Shown here piece after piece: positions 45,608-54,849 of a DNA stretch of 58,262 bases. Numbering within the stretch: the stretch's first letter is position 1; every line of letters begins with the position of its first letter. The DNA is from Syntrophomonadaceae bacterium (GTDB taxonomy: Bacteria > Bacillota > Syntrophomonadia > Syntrophomonadales > DTU052). A program made the translations under genes and the position numbers. Where the stretch lies: NCBI GenBank assembly GCA_012729505.1, contig JAAYDA010000007.1, positions 1 to 58,262 on the forward strand, written 5' to 3'. The notes beneath the pieces are model-generated. The model saw nothing but the letters and a program-made list of their open reading frames with translations. It was not told where the DNA came from and did not search any database.

Positions 45608-46042
45608 ATGGGTTTCATGGATAAGGTCTGGGCATGGTTGGGCATTGGGGGGACGGAGGAAGAAGAGATTACCCGCTTGCCCTTTGCAGAAGAAAAAGAT
45701 GTCGGCCGGAAGCCCAATCTGGTAAGTCTTCAGGGTGCCAAATCCATCAAGGTAGTAGTATGTGAACCAACAAACTTTGAGGATGCCCAGGAATTGGCGG
45801 ACAGCCTCAAAAACCGTCGTCAGGTAGTTGTTAACCTTAATAATACTGATACAGAAGTGGCCCGAAGATTAATCGACTTTTTGAGTGGGACCGCATATGC
45901 TCTGGATGGCTCAACTCAGAAATTGGGGGAAGATATATTTTTGTTTGCTCCCAGCAATGTGGAGATATCCAGAGAACCTAAGATGCAGATGAGAAGCACC
46001 TATGCTTATTCCCGAAATACTTCATTCGGGAGAGAAGAATAA
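45608..46042 (+). CDS. sepF: Cell division protein SepF
   Basis: A 144-residue protein with a membrane-binding amphipathic helix at the N-terminus (MGFMDKVWAWLG), a charged linker, and the SepF domain (about 48-130) with NLNNTDTEVARRLIDFLSG. It tethers FtsZ to the membrane and shapes the septum, acting beside FtsA. Good AAGGAGGGG site. It abuts proC with no gap (TAAATG). Confidence 0.96.
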   Translation: MGFMDKVWAWLGIGGTEEEEITRLPFAEEKDVGRKPNLVSLQGAKSIKVVVCEPTNFEDAQELADSLKNRRQVVVNLNNTDTEVARRLIDFLSGTAYALDGSTQKLGEDIFLFAPSNVEISREPKMQMRSTYAYSRNTSFGREE

Positions 46043-46861
46043 ATGACAGAGAAACCTGGACTTGGAATAATCGGCTGCGGACAAATGGGGAAAGCATTAT
46101 TCCAGGGTCTGATCAAACAAGAAATGGAATTGGGTAAAATAGCGGTCTTTGATATTGATCACACCAGATCTGCCGAGTTAGCCCGTCAGACAAAGACGGC
46201 CAGGGCAGCAGATTCGGCAGTATCTCTGGCAGAAGCAGTTGATGTAATTATTGTGGCGGTTAAGCCTCACCAAGTGGCTTTGATTTTGCAGGAAATACGC
46301 CCCGCTCTTCGAAGAAATCAAATCTTGATTTCCGTCGCTGCCGGAATCCCTTTAGAAGTTTTGCAGGCAGAAGCAGGTCCGGACATTCCTGTAGTGCGAG
46401 TTATGCCGAATGTGCCTTCCCTGGTGGGACAGGGGGCATTGGGAATATCTTTTAGCCTTAGTGTTAATGAAACTCAGAAAGCTTTAATAATTGAACTATT
46501 TGAAGCCCTAGGTCTGGTGGAGGAAGTGCCGGAGGCTTTAATGGATGCAGTAACTGCTTTATCAGGCAGTGGACCGGCTTTTATTTTTCTGGTAGCTGAG
46601 GCTTTGTGTGATGGGGCTGTAAGTGTTGGAATGCCCCGGGATATGGCCCGGCGTTTAACTGACCAGACTATCCTGGGATCAGCAGCAATGCTGCAGCAAA
46701 CCGGTGAGCATCCGGCGGTGCTCAGAGAACGAATTACCTCACCGGGAGGAACTACTATTGCCGGTTTGGGGGCTTTGGAGCGGGGAGGTACCAGAGGGAT
46801 TTTTTATGATGCCGTCAAGGAGGCTTTCATGAGATCTCAGCAAATAAAAAGTCAGCAATGA
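46043..46861 (+). CDS. proC: Pyrroline-5-carboxylate reductase
   Basis: The 272-residue final enzyme of proline synthesis, reducing pyrroline-5-carboxylate with NAD(P)H. Rossmann motif GIIGCGQMG at 8-16, and the signature ALSGSGPAFIF plus SPGGTTIAGL in the helical domain. Commonly inserted between sepF and yggT in Clostridia. Confidence 0.96.
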   Translation: MTEKPGLGIIGCGQMGKALFQGLIKQEMELGKIAVFDIDHTRSAELARQTKTARAADSAVSLAEAVDVIIVAVKPHQVALILQEIRPALRRNQILISVAAGIPLEVLQAEAGPDIPVVRVMPNVPSLVGQGALGISFSLSVNETQKALIIELFEALGLVEEVPEALMDAVTALSGSGPAFIFLVAEALCDGAVSVGMPRDMARRLTDQTILGSAAMLQQTGEHPAVLRERITSPGGTTIAGLGALERGGTRGIFYDAVKEAFMRSQQIKSQQ

Positions 46862-46876
46862 TGGGGTGGAATTAAT

Positions 46877-47137
46877 TTGTTGATTTATGATATTGTCGAT
46901 ATTATTTTTGATGTGATGATGTTCCTGATATTGGTGAGGGTTGTCCTTTCTTTTATCAGGCATGATCCTTACCAACCGCTGTTCCGTTATGTTTATGAAA
47001 TAACAGAACCGATACTGGCGCCATTCCGAAGACTTCTGCCCTTCGCAGGAGGTCTGGATTTCTCTCCGCTTATTGCGTGGATGGCATTGATGTTAGTTCG
47101 CAATATAATCTTAGGGATTATAAGTGCTTTGATTTAA
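46877..47137 (+). CDS. yggT: YggT family membrane protein
   Basis: An 86-residue protein with two membrane helices (about 5-25 and 63-84) and the family loop RHDPYQPLFRYVYEITEPIL. YggT (YlmG) proteins lie beside sepF widely; a role in osmotic tolerance or division is suspected. TTG start after GGGGTGG. The following 113 bases hold no gene I can support. Confidence 0.9.
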   Translation: MLIYDIVDIIFDVMMFLILVRVVLSFIRHDPYQPLFRYVYEITEPILAPFRRLLPFAGGLDFSPLIAWMALMLVRNIILGIISALI

Positions 47138-47250
47138 CAAGGGTTGCAGTACGCGGCACTAAGGTTTCTAAACTTCCGAAAACCCGGTAGCTGAGATGAT
47201 TGGTTTGGATATTGAGACCGTTTTGCCGGTAGGGTTTGGAGGTTTCAATA

Positions 47251-49164
47251 TTGGGGATGGAAAACAAAGTTGAATTGCTTGCTCCGGTCGGCCGAAAATC
47301 GGTATTGCAGGAAGTCATCAATGCTGGGGCGGATGCTGTATATTTAGGTGGTAAAAGGTTTAACATGCGCCTTTTACGTCCAGAATTTAATTTTTCGGAT
47401 CAAGAACTGCGAGATGCCTTGGCTTTGTGTCATGATCAAGGGGTGAAGCTTTACGTAACCCTCAATAATATTTTTCATGATGATGAATTGCCTGCCTTGG
47501 AGGAGCATCTGAATTTTTTGGTTCAGATCGGTGTAGATGCGGTTATTATTCAGGATTTGGCTTTAGCAGTAATTGCCCGGTCAAAAGGGATCCACTTGCA
47601 TGCCAGTGTACAGATGGGGGTAAACAATGTTGATACTGTAGCCAGGCTGGAGCAAGACGGATTCCGGCGAGTGATATTGTCTAAAAATGTAACTCTTGAG
47701 GATATTAAAGTAATTAAGAGCAGAACCGGTATGGCGCTGGAATACTTTGTCCATGGTGATTTGTGTATTGGCCATACCGGTCAATGCCTTTTGTCCGGGC
47801 TAATGTTTGGTGACAGCGGCAATCGAGGGCTCTGTCATAAGCCGTGTCGTTGGACTTATGATCTGTCGGGACATGCTTCTCACCTGATCTTTGCGGGAAA
47901 ACACTGCCTTTCACATAAGGATTTGTGTCTGTATGGACATGTCCCTGAGCTTATTGAGGCTGGAATAACATCGTTTAAGATAGAAGGCCGTATGCGAAAC
48001 GTGGATTATTTGAGTATTTTAGTGACCGCATATCGGCAGGTGATTGACAGATACTATCAGGGAGTCTCCTTGCCTTTAAACAAAGATCCGGATTGGGAGA
48101 AAATAAATGCTCAGCGGGTGAGAGATTTTTCTTCAGGAAGTCTCAGAGGATCGACGAGTCTTAAAGATGTTGATTTTACCGGCTTCAGAGAACCGGCGCT
48201 ATCTACCGGTCCCCGAAGAGGGAAGGTGCTGGCAGCTGAAGATTACCATTCCATTGAGAAGCTTAAATCTCATAGCATGGCCTTGTCGGTTAAAACAAAC
48301 AGCACGGACGGTTTGAAGGCTGCAATTGCGAAAGAGGTTAAAACCATTATCCTGCCCGGTTATCTTACTAATTACCCTGGTTCTTTCCAATCGTTGCAGG
48401 AGATTAGTGACGCCATTGCAGAAATCATTAGTAGTGGGGCGGAGGTTGTCATTGATCTTCCCCGCATTGTTATGGCCGATGATAAGAAATGGCTTGATGC
48501 TATTCTGGAATTGGCCCATTCGCACCAAGTTAATGCAGTTGCGGCCCATGATCCGGGGACACTTTCGCGGGTTACTTCATTGGGAATCAAAGGATGGGCC
48601 GGTTCCGGCTTTAATATTAGCAATATAATAGCTTTAAAACAGGTGGAGTCTTGGGGAGCGGTCAAAGCTTGTCCGTCTCTGGAAATGAAGGGACATGATT
48701 TTATCTCTATGGCGGAGATGGGGCATCTGCCGCTGGAAGTGCTGATTCATGGTCCTATGGATGGAATTATAACTGATTTCTGTCTTTTGTCAGCAAATGA
48801 AGGAGATGACAAGAGCGGTTGTACTGCCCGGTGTCAGAAGGATCAGTTTTCATTAACAGATGAAATAGGACAGAAATATCCGCTGGTATTTGATAATCGA
48901 TGCAGATGTCATATTATATATCCGCTGGAACGTTCATTTTTTCTACAGTTACCTTGGTTTGGCCGTAGAATTGACTCGGTCAGAATCGATGGAGAAGGTT
49001 ATTCTCAGGAATTGCTGAGCAGGGTTATCCACATATACCAGAAGGCCCTTAATGATCTGGAAATTGGGCAGTGGAACCGGCAGGACAATTACATCGGTCT
49101 GATTAAGTTGTTTCCCACGGGACTGACTCAGGAACCATTGGGAAGTCTGGAAGAATTAAATTAG
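47251..49164 (+). CDS. U32 family (peptidase-like) RNA hydroxylation-type protein
   Basis: A 637-residue U32 protein. The N-terminal part shows the family block FVHGDLC, GQCLLS, and SGNRGLCHKPCRW, whose cysteines likely bind an iron-sulphur cluster; the C-terminal part has the second domain of long members. Relatives RlhA and TrhP hydroxylate rRNA or tRNA; older names call them collagenase-like peptidases. It occupies the place of ylmH, the usual neighbour of divIVA. The start is TTG 47251 after GGAGG; ATG 47257 is farther away. Confidence 0.87.
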   Translation: MGMENKVELLAPVGRKSVLQEVINAGADAVYLGGKRFNMRLLRPEFNFSDQELRDALALCHDQGVKLYVTLNNIFHDDELPALEEHLNFLVQIGVDAVIIQDLALAVIARSKGIHLHASVQMGVNNVDTVARLEQDGFRRVILSKNVTLEDIKVIKSRTGMALEYFVHGDLCIGHTGQCLLSGLMFGDSGNRGLCHKPCRWTYDLSGHASHLIFAGKHCLSHKDLCLYGHVPELIEAGITSFKIEGRMRNVDYLSILVTAYRQVIDRYYQGVSLPLNKDPDWEKINAQRVRDFSSGSLRGSTSLKDVDFTGFREPALSTGPRRGKVLAAEDYHSIEKLKSHSMALSVKTNSTDGLKAAIAKEVKTIILPGYLTNYPGSFQSLQEISDAIAEIISSGAEVVIDLPRIVMADDKKWLDAILELAHSHQVNAVAAHDPGTLSRVTSLGIKGWAGSGFNISNIIALKQVESWGAVKACPSLEMKGHDFISMAEMGHLPLEVLIHGPMDGIITDFCLLSANEGDDKSGCTARCQKDQFSLTDEIGQKYPLVFDNRCRCHIIYPLERSFFLQLPWFGRRIDSVRIDGEGYSQELLSRVIHIYQKALNDLEIGQWNRQDNYIGLIKLFPTGLTQEPLGSLEELN

Positions 49165-49260
49165 CGTATTGTATTCCCAGAATTTGCACTGGAATTGTCG
49201 AAGTACAAGGGGTGCCGACGAAACCATTTATTTTGAAGTGCTGATAAAGGAGGCGAGGCT

Positions 49261-49761
49261 GTGATTTCACCAATAGAAGTTAGGAGACAGGAATTTAGTC
49301 AAACTGTAAGAGGATATCGAAAAGATGAAGTTGATTCCTTTTTAAAAAATGTATCCGACGAATTTGAACGGCTTTATCGAGAAAACGCCGAACTCAAGGA
49401 AGCTTTGCAAAGAGCAGAGGCTGATATGTTAAAATATCGCAAGCTGGAGGATACTTTGAACCAGACATTGCTCCTTGCTCAGCAAACTGCGGAGGAGATC
49501 AGAGCCAATGCACACAAAGAGGCCCAGACTATGTTAGAGGGTGCCCGACACAAGATAAATGAGACTTTTGCCGCCTATGAAGAAATCCTTAAAATGTTAA
49601 ATATCTATCGAGCTGAAATCAAGTCTTATCTCAATTCGCAGGTTGAGTTTATGGAGCGACACGATAAACGGATTGATGAATTGACCTCTGTTTTCTACGC
49701 TAAAGATTCCAAGAATTTATTAGAGGCCTTCAGCAAGAATGAGCTGAAGATTGAAGAATAG
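49261..49761 (+). CDS. divIVA: Cell division initiation protein DivIVA
   Basis: A 166-residue coiled-coil scaffold that marks negatively curved membrane at poles and septa. The N-terminal domain carries the family motif FSQTVRGYRKDEVDSFL, followed by long coiled coil (about 35-135). It directs site selection and chromosome anchoring in spore formers. The GTG start has AAAGGAGG. Place after the ylm genes and before ileS is the common order. Confidence 0.95.
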   Translation: MISPIEVRRQEFSQTVRGYRKDEVDSFLKNVSDEFERLYRENAELKEALQRAEADMLKYRKLEDTLNQTLLLAQQTAEEIRANAHKEAQTMLEGARHKINETFAAYEEILKMLNIYRAEIKSYLNSQVEFMERHDKRIDELTSVFYAKDSKNLLEAFSKNELKIEE

Positions 49762-49763
49762 AG

Positions 49764-50063
49764 TTGGCTGTTTCTGTCTGGCAGGATGGAATCTGTCTCG
49801 AAATAAAAGTACAGCCCCGTTCATCCCGAAACAAATTGGTGGGTAATCAGCAAGGGATATGGAAGGTAAAGCTCACCGCTCCACCGGTGGACGGGGAAGC
49901 TAACCAAGCTCTGGTTAGCTTTCTGGCAGATATTTTCGGGGTTAGCAAACAGAGTGTGAAGATTTTGAGAGGCGATACGTCCAAACTAAAATTAGTCGGA
50001 ATCCACGGTGTTTCTCCGGGGCAGGCTGCAGAGGTACTGGAGAATTTATCCGGCAAGAAATAA
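49764..50063 (+). CDS. yggU: DUF167 protein YggU
   Basis: A 99-residue small alpha/beta protein with VQPRSSRNKL, KLTAPPVDGEAN and ILRGDTSKLK, the signature of UPF0235/DUF167. Function unknown. TTG start 2 bases after divIVA with a weak ribosome site, so translation is probably coupled. Confidence 0.92.
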   Translation: MAVSVWQDGICLEIKVQPRSSRNKLVGNQQGIWKVKLTAPPVDGEANQALVSFLADIFGVSKQSVKILRGDTSKLKLVGIHGVSPGQAAEVLENLSGKK

Positions 50064-50120
50064 CAGAATCGGTTTGTATCCGGACCGTTCGAGTATTAAT
50101 GGGATCAAGGGGATCTGATA

Positions 50121-50753
50121 TTGGCAGGAACAAAGCGGCAGATGAGCGCGATCTTAAAAGATCTGAAACGAGAATTCCCCGAGGCAGAAACTCGTTTGCA
50201 ATTCAGGAATGTATTTGAGCTGCTGATAGCCACCATATTGTCTGCCCAAACTACCGATGAGCAGGTTAATACCATTACCAGGGCTCTTTTCAAACAATAT
50301 AATACACCTCAAGAATTTGCCGGTCTTTCACCCCTTGAACTGGAGCCGTTAATAAATGGATGCGGACTCTTCCGCAATAAAGCTCGCAGCATAATCGGAG
50401 CTTCACAAATGATACTGGAGCGCTTTGGCGGACAGGTTCCCGATTCGATGGAAGAACTGATGGAGCTTCCAGGTGTGGGACGCAAAACGGCTAATGTGAT
50501 GCTTAATGTAGGGTTTGGCAAACCCGGATTAGCAGTTGATACCCATGTCCAAAGGGTTTCACGAAGGTTGGGGTTTGCTGAGAATGATAATCCGGAACAC
50601 ACTGAGCTCATACTTAAAAGCCTGATTCCTGTCCGGCAATGGGGACGAGCACATCATCTTTTTATATGGCATGGCCGCGCCTACTGCCAGGCTAAAAAGC
50701 CTAAATGCCATGAATGTCCCATTGCTAAGCGGTGCCCCGGCAGACAGACTTGA
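50121..50753 (+). CDS. nth: Endonuclease III
   Basis: A base-excision glycosylase/AP lyase removing oxidised pyrimidines. Helix-hairpin-helix LPGVGRKTAN contains the catalytic K122, D140 is the second catalytic residue, and the [4Fe-4S] cysteines are 189, 196, 199 and 205 (C-x6-C-x2-C-x5-C). Length 210 residues, normal. TTG start after AAGGGGATC. Confidence 0.97.
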   Translation: MAGTKRQMSAILKDLKREFPEAETRLQFRNVFELLIATILSAQTTDEQVNTITRALFKQYNTPQEFAGLSPLELEPLINGCGLFRNKARSIIGASQMILERFGGQVPDSMEELMELPGVGRKTANVMLNVGFGKPGLAVDTHVQRVSRRLGFAENDNPEHTELILKSLIPVRQWGRAHHLFIWHGRAYCQAKKPKCHECPIAKRCPGRQT

Positions 50754-50769
50754 CTTGATATGAGTTCAA

Positions 50770-50783
50770 GATACATAATTTAA
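50770..50783 (+). repeat. Left copy of 14-bp direct repeat
   Basis: GATACATAATTTAA, identical to 51225-51238. It may be a target-site duplication, though 14 bases is long for IS21. Confidence 0.8.
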
Positions 50784-51224
50784 CGTCAATGATCAGGAAA
50801 ATGTCATATAGAGAATGGTGGGAGGCACACATATTTTAGCAGAAATTTGACCTCCGGCTTCGACCCGGATTTAATTCCACTTGCTCCCGGAATGAGAACC
50901 GGCAAATGCAACTGCTCAAGTTCGGCCTCCGAGCAGCACACCGCCAATTCGCCCTCCATGGCTCAGGAGGCGGACTCGGGACCTCCTGTCCCTCGGCTGC
51001 TCTTCTGCCTCACCTTCGCAGGTGTTTGCTCGGTTCTCATCCCAAAGAGGAAGTTCAGCGTTCCACGCCGAACCAAGCGGGAAGCACAAATCTCTTTGGT
51101 GAGATTTGGCTTCCGCCTGGCTACGCTGGAATTAATCTCGTGTCTCCGCATTCGGTTTCGGATTGTGAGGATGACATTTTCCCTTATGACTTGTACCATG
51201 ACATTATCGCTGATCAACAATAAG
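50784..51224. mobile_element. Non-coding insertion, MITE-like or relic IS
   Basis: This 441-base stretch interrupts the gap between nth and ileS. It is flanked by an exact 14-bp direct repeat (GATACATAATTTAA at 50770-50783 and 51225-51238). Its ends carry the inverted pair GGAAAATGTCAT (50796-50807) and ATGACATTTTCC (51171-51182), and a TGATCAG element near both outer ends (50790-50796; CTGATCAA at 51210-51217), with an extra TGACATT copy at 51199-51205. Repeated end motifs of this kind recall IS21-family termini. Composition is richer in C and G than the surroundings. Reading frames inside (up to 128 codons) look random. Confidence 0.6.
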
Positions 51225-51238
51225 GATACATAATTTAA
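51225..51238 (+). repeat. Right copy of 14-bp direct repeat
   Basis: GATACATAATTTAA, identical to 50770-50783. It lies 8 bases before the -35 of the ileS leader promoter. Confidence 0.8.
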
Positions 51239-51246
51239 TTGAGATT

Positions 51247-51274
51247 TTGACAAGAATATGGTAGCATATACGAT
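51247..51274 (+). promoter_or_regulatory. Sigma-A promoter of the ileS leader
   Basis: TTGACA (51247-51252), 16 bases, TACGAT (51269-51274), just upstream of the T-box. Confidence 0.65.
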
Positions 51275-51289
51275 TATACCGGCAAACTA

Positions 51290-51540
51290 AAAAACATTGA
51301 CGATGATGGGGACAGTAACGTCTTTTTCAAGGTTTAAAGCGAGTCTGGGATGGTGTAAGCCAGGCCTAAAGTTAAGACGCCAAAATCACCCCGGAGTTTT
51401 TCAACCGAACCGGATACTGTATAACAGTAGGCTTGAACGGCTAATCCTCGTTAACGGATAGTGGAGTGGACTTATGGTCCATGAGGGTGGTACCACGGAA
51501 GAAGACCTTTCGTCCCTTGGGATGAAAGGTTTTTGTTTTA
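51290..51540 (+). promoter_or_regulatory. T-box riboswitch, isoleucine, with terminator
   Basis: The leader begins with the stem I pattern GACGATGATGGGGACAGTAA (51300-51319). The likely specifier ATC lies at 51385-51387 in the internal loop, matching Ile. The T-box sequence AGGGTGGTACCACGG is at 51484-51498, and the competing terminator ACCTTTCGTCCC...GGGATGAAAGGT with a T-run ends near 51540. Uncharged tRNA-Ile would stabilise the antiterminator and turn on ileS. Confidence 0.93.
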
Positions 51541-51579
51541 AGATTAAGAGTAAAACCCAATTCAGTAAGGAGTGTTAAG

Positions 51580-54357
51580 ATGGCAAAGGGCAGGTATGAT
51601 GAAACCATAAATTTAATGAAAACGGATTTCCCCATGAGGGCCAATCTTCCTGTAAAGGAACCGGAGATTCTTAAATTCTGGGAGGATATCGACATTTACC
51701 GCATGGTGGAAAATCAAAACAAGGGTAACTTAAAATATATCCTGCATGATGGACCACCCTATGCCAACGGACATATTCATCTGGGACATGCCTTAAACAA
51801 GGTTTTGAAGGATATCATTGTTAAATTTTTTACGGGCATCGGTGCCGATGCTCCCTATGTGCCCGGTTGGGATACTCATGGATTGCCCATTGAGCAGCAG
51901 GCCATTAAGGACTTGGGCATTGACCGGCATCGCATTGATGTGGTGGAGTTCAGACGCTATTGTCGGGATTATGCCCTCAAATACGTTGATATTCAGCGGC
52001 AGGAGTTTAAGCGGCTGGGAGTGCGTGGTGATTGGGAGCATCCTTATCTGACCCTGAACCCTCAGTTCGAAGCTGAACAAATCGGCGTCTTTGGCGCAAT
52101 GGCTAATAAGGGCTATATATACAAGGGCATGAAAACTGTTTATTGGTGCTGTGATTGTGAAACAGCACTGGCGGAGGCCGAAATCGAATATTCCGAAAAA
52201 AATTCTGATTCCATCTATGTTAAATTCCCCCTGATAGATGCTAATGAGCTCTTTCCCATTGAAAATGCCTATGTGGTTATTTGGACCACAACTCCCTGGA
52301 CATTGCCGGCTAATACCGGGATTACCCTGCATCCGGAATTTAACTATGCTCTGGTGCAGGTAGAGCAGGAAAAGTATGTGATTGCGGCAGACTTAGTTGA
52401 AAACGTGGCTGGTGAGCTGGGATGGCCTTCTTATCAGGTGCTGCAAAAATTTCAGGGAAATGAGCTGGAAGAAGGGGTTTGCCGGCATCCCTTTATTGAC
52501 AGGGAATCACTGATCATTTGCGGCGAGCATGTTACTTTGGAGCAGGGAACCGGGTGTGTTCACACTGCCCCCGGTCATGGTGCTGATGACTTTGAGATTG
52601 GAAGAGCCTATGGCTTGCCCATATTGTCTCCTTTAGACGGAAAGGGGATATTTACTGCAGAGGCAGGAAAATTCGAAGGATTGTTTTGTAATGATGCCAA
52701 TTCAGCCATAATTCAAGAGCTTGACCATCTTCAAATGCTGCTGGGATCCAGCCAAATCAGCCATCAATATCCACATTGTTGGCGCTGCAAGCATCCAATA
52801 ATTTTCAGGGCCACCGAGCAGTGGTTTGCATCGATTGAAGGCTTTCGGCAGGATATTTTAGACAGTATAGATCAGGTGGAGTGGATTCCGGCCTGGGGAC
52901 GGGAGCGAATTTACAATATGGTTCGAGACCGCGGTGACTGGTGTATATCTCGCCAGCGGACCTGGGGGGTACCTATTCCGATTTTTTATTGTAATGACTG
53001 TAATAAAACGATAATAAATGAGGAAACTATCGCCAATATTAAGGCCATCTTCTCCCGGGAGGGAAGTGAAGCCTGGTTTGCTCGCCCGGCAGAAGAGCTT
53101 CTCCCCCCCGGATTTGTATGTCCGGATTGCGGCGGGCGGGAATTTACGAAAGAAACTGATACCATGGATGTTTGGTTTGACTCCGGTTCGAGTCATTTGG
53201 CGGTTCTGGAAGGCAGACCTGAACTTAGATGGCCGGCTGATCTGTATTTGGAAGGCAGTGATCAGCATCGCGGGTGGTTTAATTCATCACTGACTACCTC
53301 GGTGGCGGTCAGGGGTGTTGCTCCTTATCGTGCCGTTCTTACTCATGGATTTGTAGTAGATGAACAGGGACGCAAGCAATCCAAGAGCCAAGGCAACGTG
53401 GTTGACCCCCTGGATATAGCACAAAGAATGGGGGCCGACATTCTTCGCCTCTGGGTCTCATCAGTAGATTATCGGACCGATGTCTCGGCTTCAGACAACA
53501 TCATGAAGCAGTTGGCGGAGGCTTACCGCAAGATACGTAATACTTGCCGTTTTATTTTGGGTAATATTTATGACTATGATCCGGCTAAGCACCGGGTCAG
53601 TTTTGATGATATGAATGAACTGGATCGATGGGCTCTGTTGAAGCTGAACAAATTAGTGGACCGGGTGACCAAGGCTTATAAGAATTATGAGTTTCATGTG
53701 GTTTACCATGGGGTGCATAATTTTTGTACTGTGGATATGAGTTCTATCTATCTGGATATTATTAAGGACCGGCTCTATACGAACCATAAAGAAAGCCAGG
53801 ACCGAAGAGCTGCTCAAACGGTCATGACTGATGTTATTCAGGCTTTAGTGCGGATTCTGGCCCCGATTTTAGCTTTTACCAGTGAGGAGCTCTGGCAATA
53901 TCTGCGGACAGAAGCTGATCCCATCTCAGTTCAGTTGGCCGGCTGGCCTGCCACCGATGAAAGCAGAGCTGATGCCGAGCTGGAGGCTAAATGGGAGGAA
54001 ATCTTTAAAGTAAGAGAAGTTGTGGCCAAGTCTTTGGAGGAGGCCAGACGGGACAAGGTTATTGGACATTCACTCGGTGCTCGCGTATTATTGGCGGTTA
54101 ACGAACGGTGGCTATCCGTCTTGCAGTCTACCGCAGATCTTGATAAAATTTTCATAGTATCCGAGGTTTTACTTGTTGACGAAGAAGCTGTCGGCGAAGG
54201 TTTTGTTGAGCTGAATGAAGTTCCGGGTGTGAAGGTCAAGGTGGAACCGGCCAAAGGGGAAAAGTGTGAAAGATGTTGGGTATATAGCCCAACAGTAGGA
54301 CAAGATGTCATTCACAAAACTTTGTGTCACAGATGTTTGGGGGTTATAACCGGATAA
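51580..54357 (+). CDS. ileS: Isoleucyl-tRNA synthetase
   Basis: A 925-residue class I synthetase. HIGH motif is HIHLGH at 65-70; the KMSKS motif reads KQSKS at 599-603. The editing CP1 domain contains WTTTPWTLPAN. The C-terminal zinc finger is CERC (896-899) and CHRC (916-919). It is the bacterial type that is usually mupirocin-sensitive, judged by length only. Expression is under the T-box just upstream. ATG after AAGGAG. Confidence 0.97.
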   Translation: MAKGRYDETINLMKTDFPMRANLPVKEPEILKFWEDIDIYRMVENQNKGNLKYILHDGPPYANGHIHLGHALNKVLKDIIVKFFTGIGADAPYVPGWDTHGLPIEQQAIKDLGIDRHRIDVVEFRRYCRDYALKYVDIQRQEFKRLGVRGDWEHPYLTLNPQFEAEQIGVFGAMANKGYIYKGMKTVYWCCDCETALAEAEIEYSEKNSDSIYVKFPLIDANELFPIENAYVVIWTTTPWTLPANTGITLHPEFNYALVQVEQEKYVIAADLVENVAGELGWPSYQVLQKFQGNELEEGVCRHPFIDRESLIICGEHVTLEQGTGCVHTAPGHGADDFEIGRAYGLPILSPLDGKGIFTAEAGKFEGLFCNDANSAIIQELDHLQMLLGSSQISHQYPHCWRCKHPIIFRATEQWFASIEGFRQDILDSIDQVEWIPAWGRERIYNMVRDRGDWCISRQRTWGVPIPIFYCNDCNKTIINEETIANIKAIFSREGSEAWFARPAEELLPPGFVCPDCGGREFTKETDTMDVWFDSGSSHLAVLEGRPELRWPADLYLEGSDQHRGWFNSSLTTSVAVRGVAPYRAVLTHGFVVDEQGRKQSKSQGNVVDPLDIAQRMGADILRLWVSSVDYRTDVSASDNIMKQLAEAYRKIRNTCRFILGNIYDYDPAKHRVSFDDMNELDRWALLKLNKLVDRVTKAYKNYEFHVVYHGVHNFCTVDMSSIYLDIIKDRLYTNHKESQDRRAAQTVMTDVIQALVRILAPILAFTSEELWQYLRTEADPISVQLAGWPATDESRADAELEAKWEEIFKVREVVAKSLEEARRDKVIGHSLGARVLLAVNERWLSVLQSTADLDKIFIVSEVLLVDEEAVGEGFVELNEVPGVKVKVEPAKGEKCERCWVYSPTVGQDVIHKTLCHRCLGVITG

Positions 54358-54409
54358 GCCGGTTTATGCCCAAGGCAGAAAATCTATTATAGGTGGAGGC
54401 AGTTGGGCT

Positions 54410-54694
54410 ATGCAAGAGGAAGGACACCGGTTAGTCATTACGGTTATCGGCAAAGATCGAATCGGCATAATTGCGGCCATATCACAAATATTGGCCGAAG
54501 CATCTATTAATATCCTGGATATCAACCAGACCATTATGCAAGGCATATTCACAATGACTATGGTTGTTGATGCCCGTAAAAGTCAGATAGATGTAGCAGA
54601 TTTAAGTGGTAAGCTAGCCGATAAGGGCAATGAATTAGGGTTGGTAATTACGACTCAACATGAAGATGTCTTCAGATTTATGCATCGTATATGA
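54410..54694 (+). CDS. ACT-domain regulatory protein (UPF0237)
   Basis: A 94-residue protein with one ACT domain and the UPF0237 pattern GKDRIGIIAAIS and NILDINQTIMQG. Such proteins are usually next to the UPF0210 gene, as here, so they probably work together; the ligand is unknown. ATG preceded by GGTGGAGG. Confidence 0.92.
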   Translation: MQEEGHRLVITVIGKDRIGIIAAISQILAEASINILDINQTIMQGIFTMTMVVDARKSQIDVADLSGKLADKGNELGLVITTQHEDVFRFMHRI

Positions 54695-54750
54695 TATATA
54701 TTCATGAAATGTTCCATAGGTTAGGAATTTTCACGTGGATGGAGCAAGGA

Positions 54751-54775
54751 AGAATCGCCGCCGCGGCGATTCTTT
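54751..54775 (+). terminator. Weak terminator hairpin in the UPF0237-UPF0210 gap
   Basis: AGAATCGCC pairs with GGCGATTCT across GCCGC, then TT only. Partial termination is possible; the rest of the 155-base gap shows nothing clear. Confidence 0.5.
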
Positions 54776-54849
54776 CCGCTACTCAGAGTAAAACGGGGCG
54801 AAGCCATTTAGATGGGAGCGTTTTTTGATTATTAAAGTGAGGTGACAAT

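Noticed and set aside
50847-51253. Frames of up to 128 codons in the insert, on both strands
   Set aside because: They overlap each other, match no family, lack ribosome sites and have repeated arginine/serine-rich random composition.
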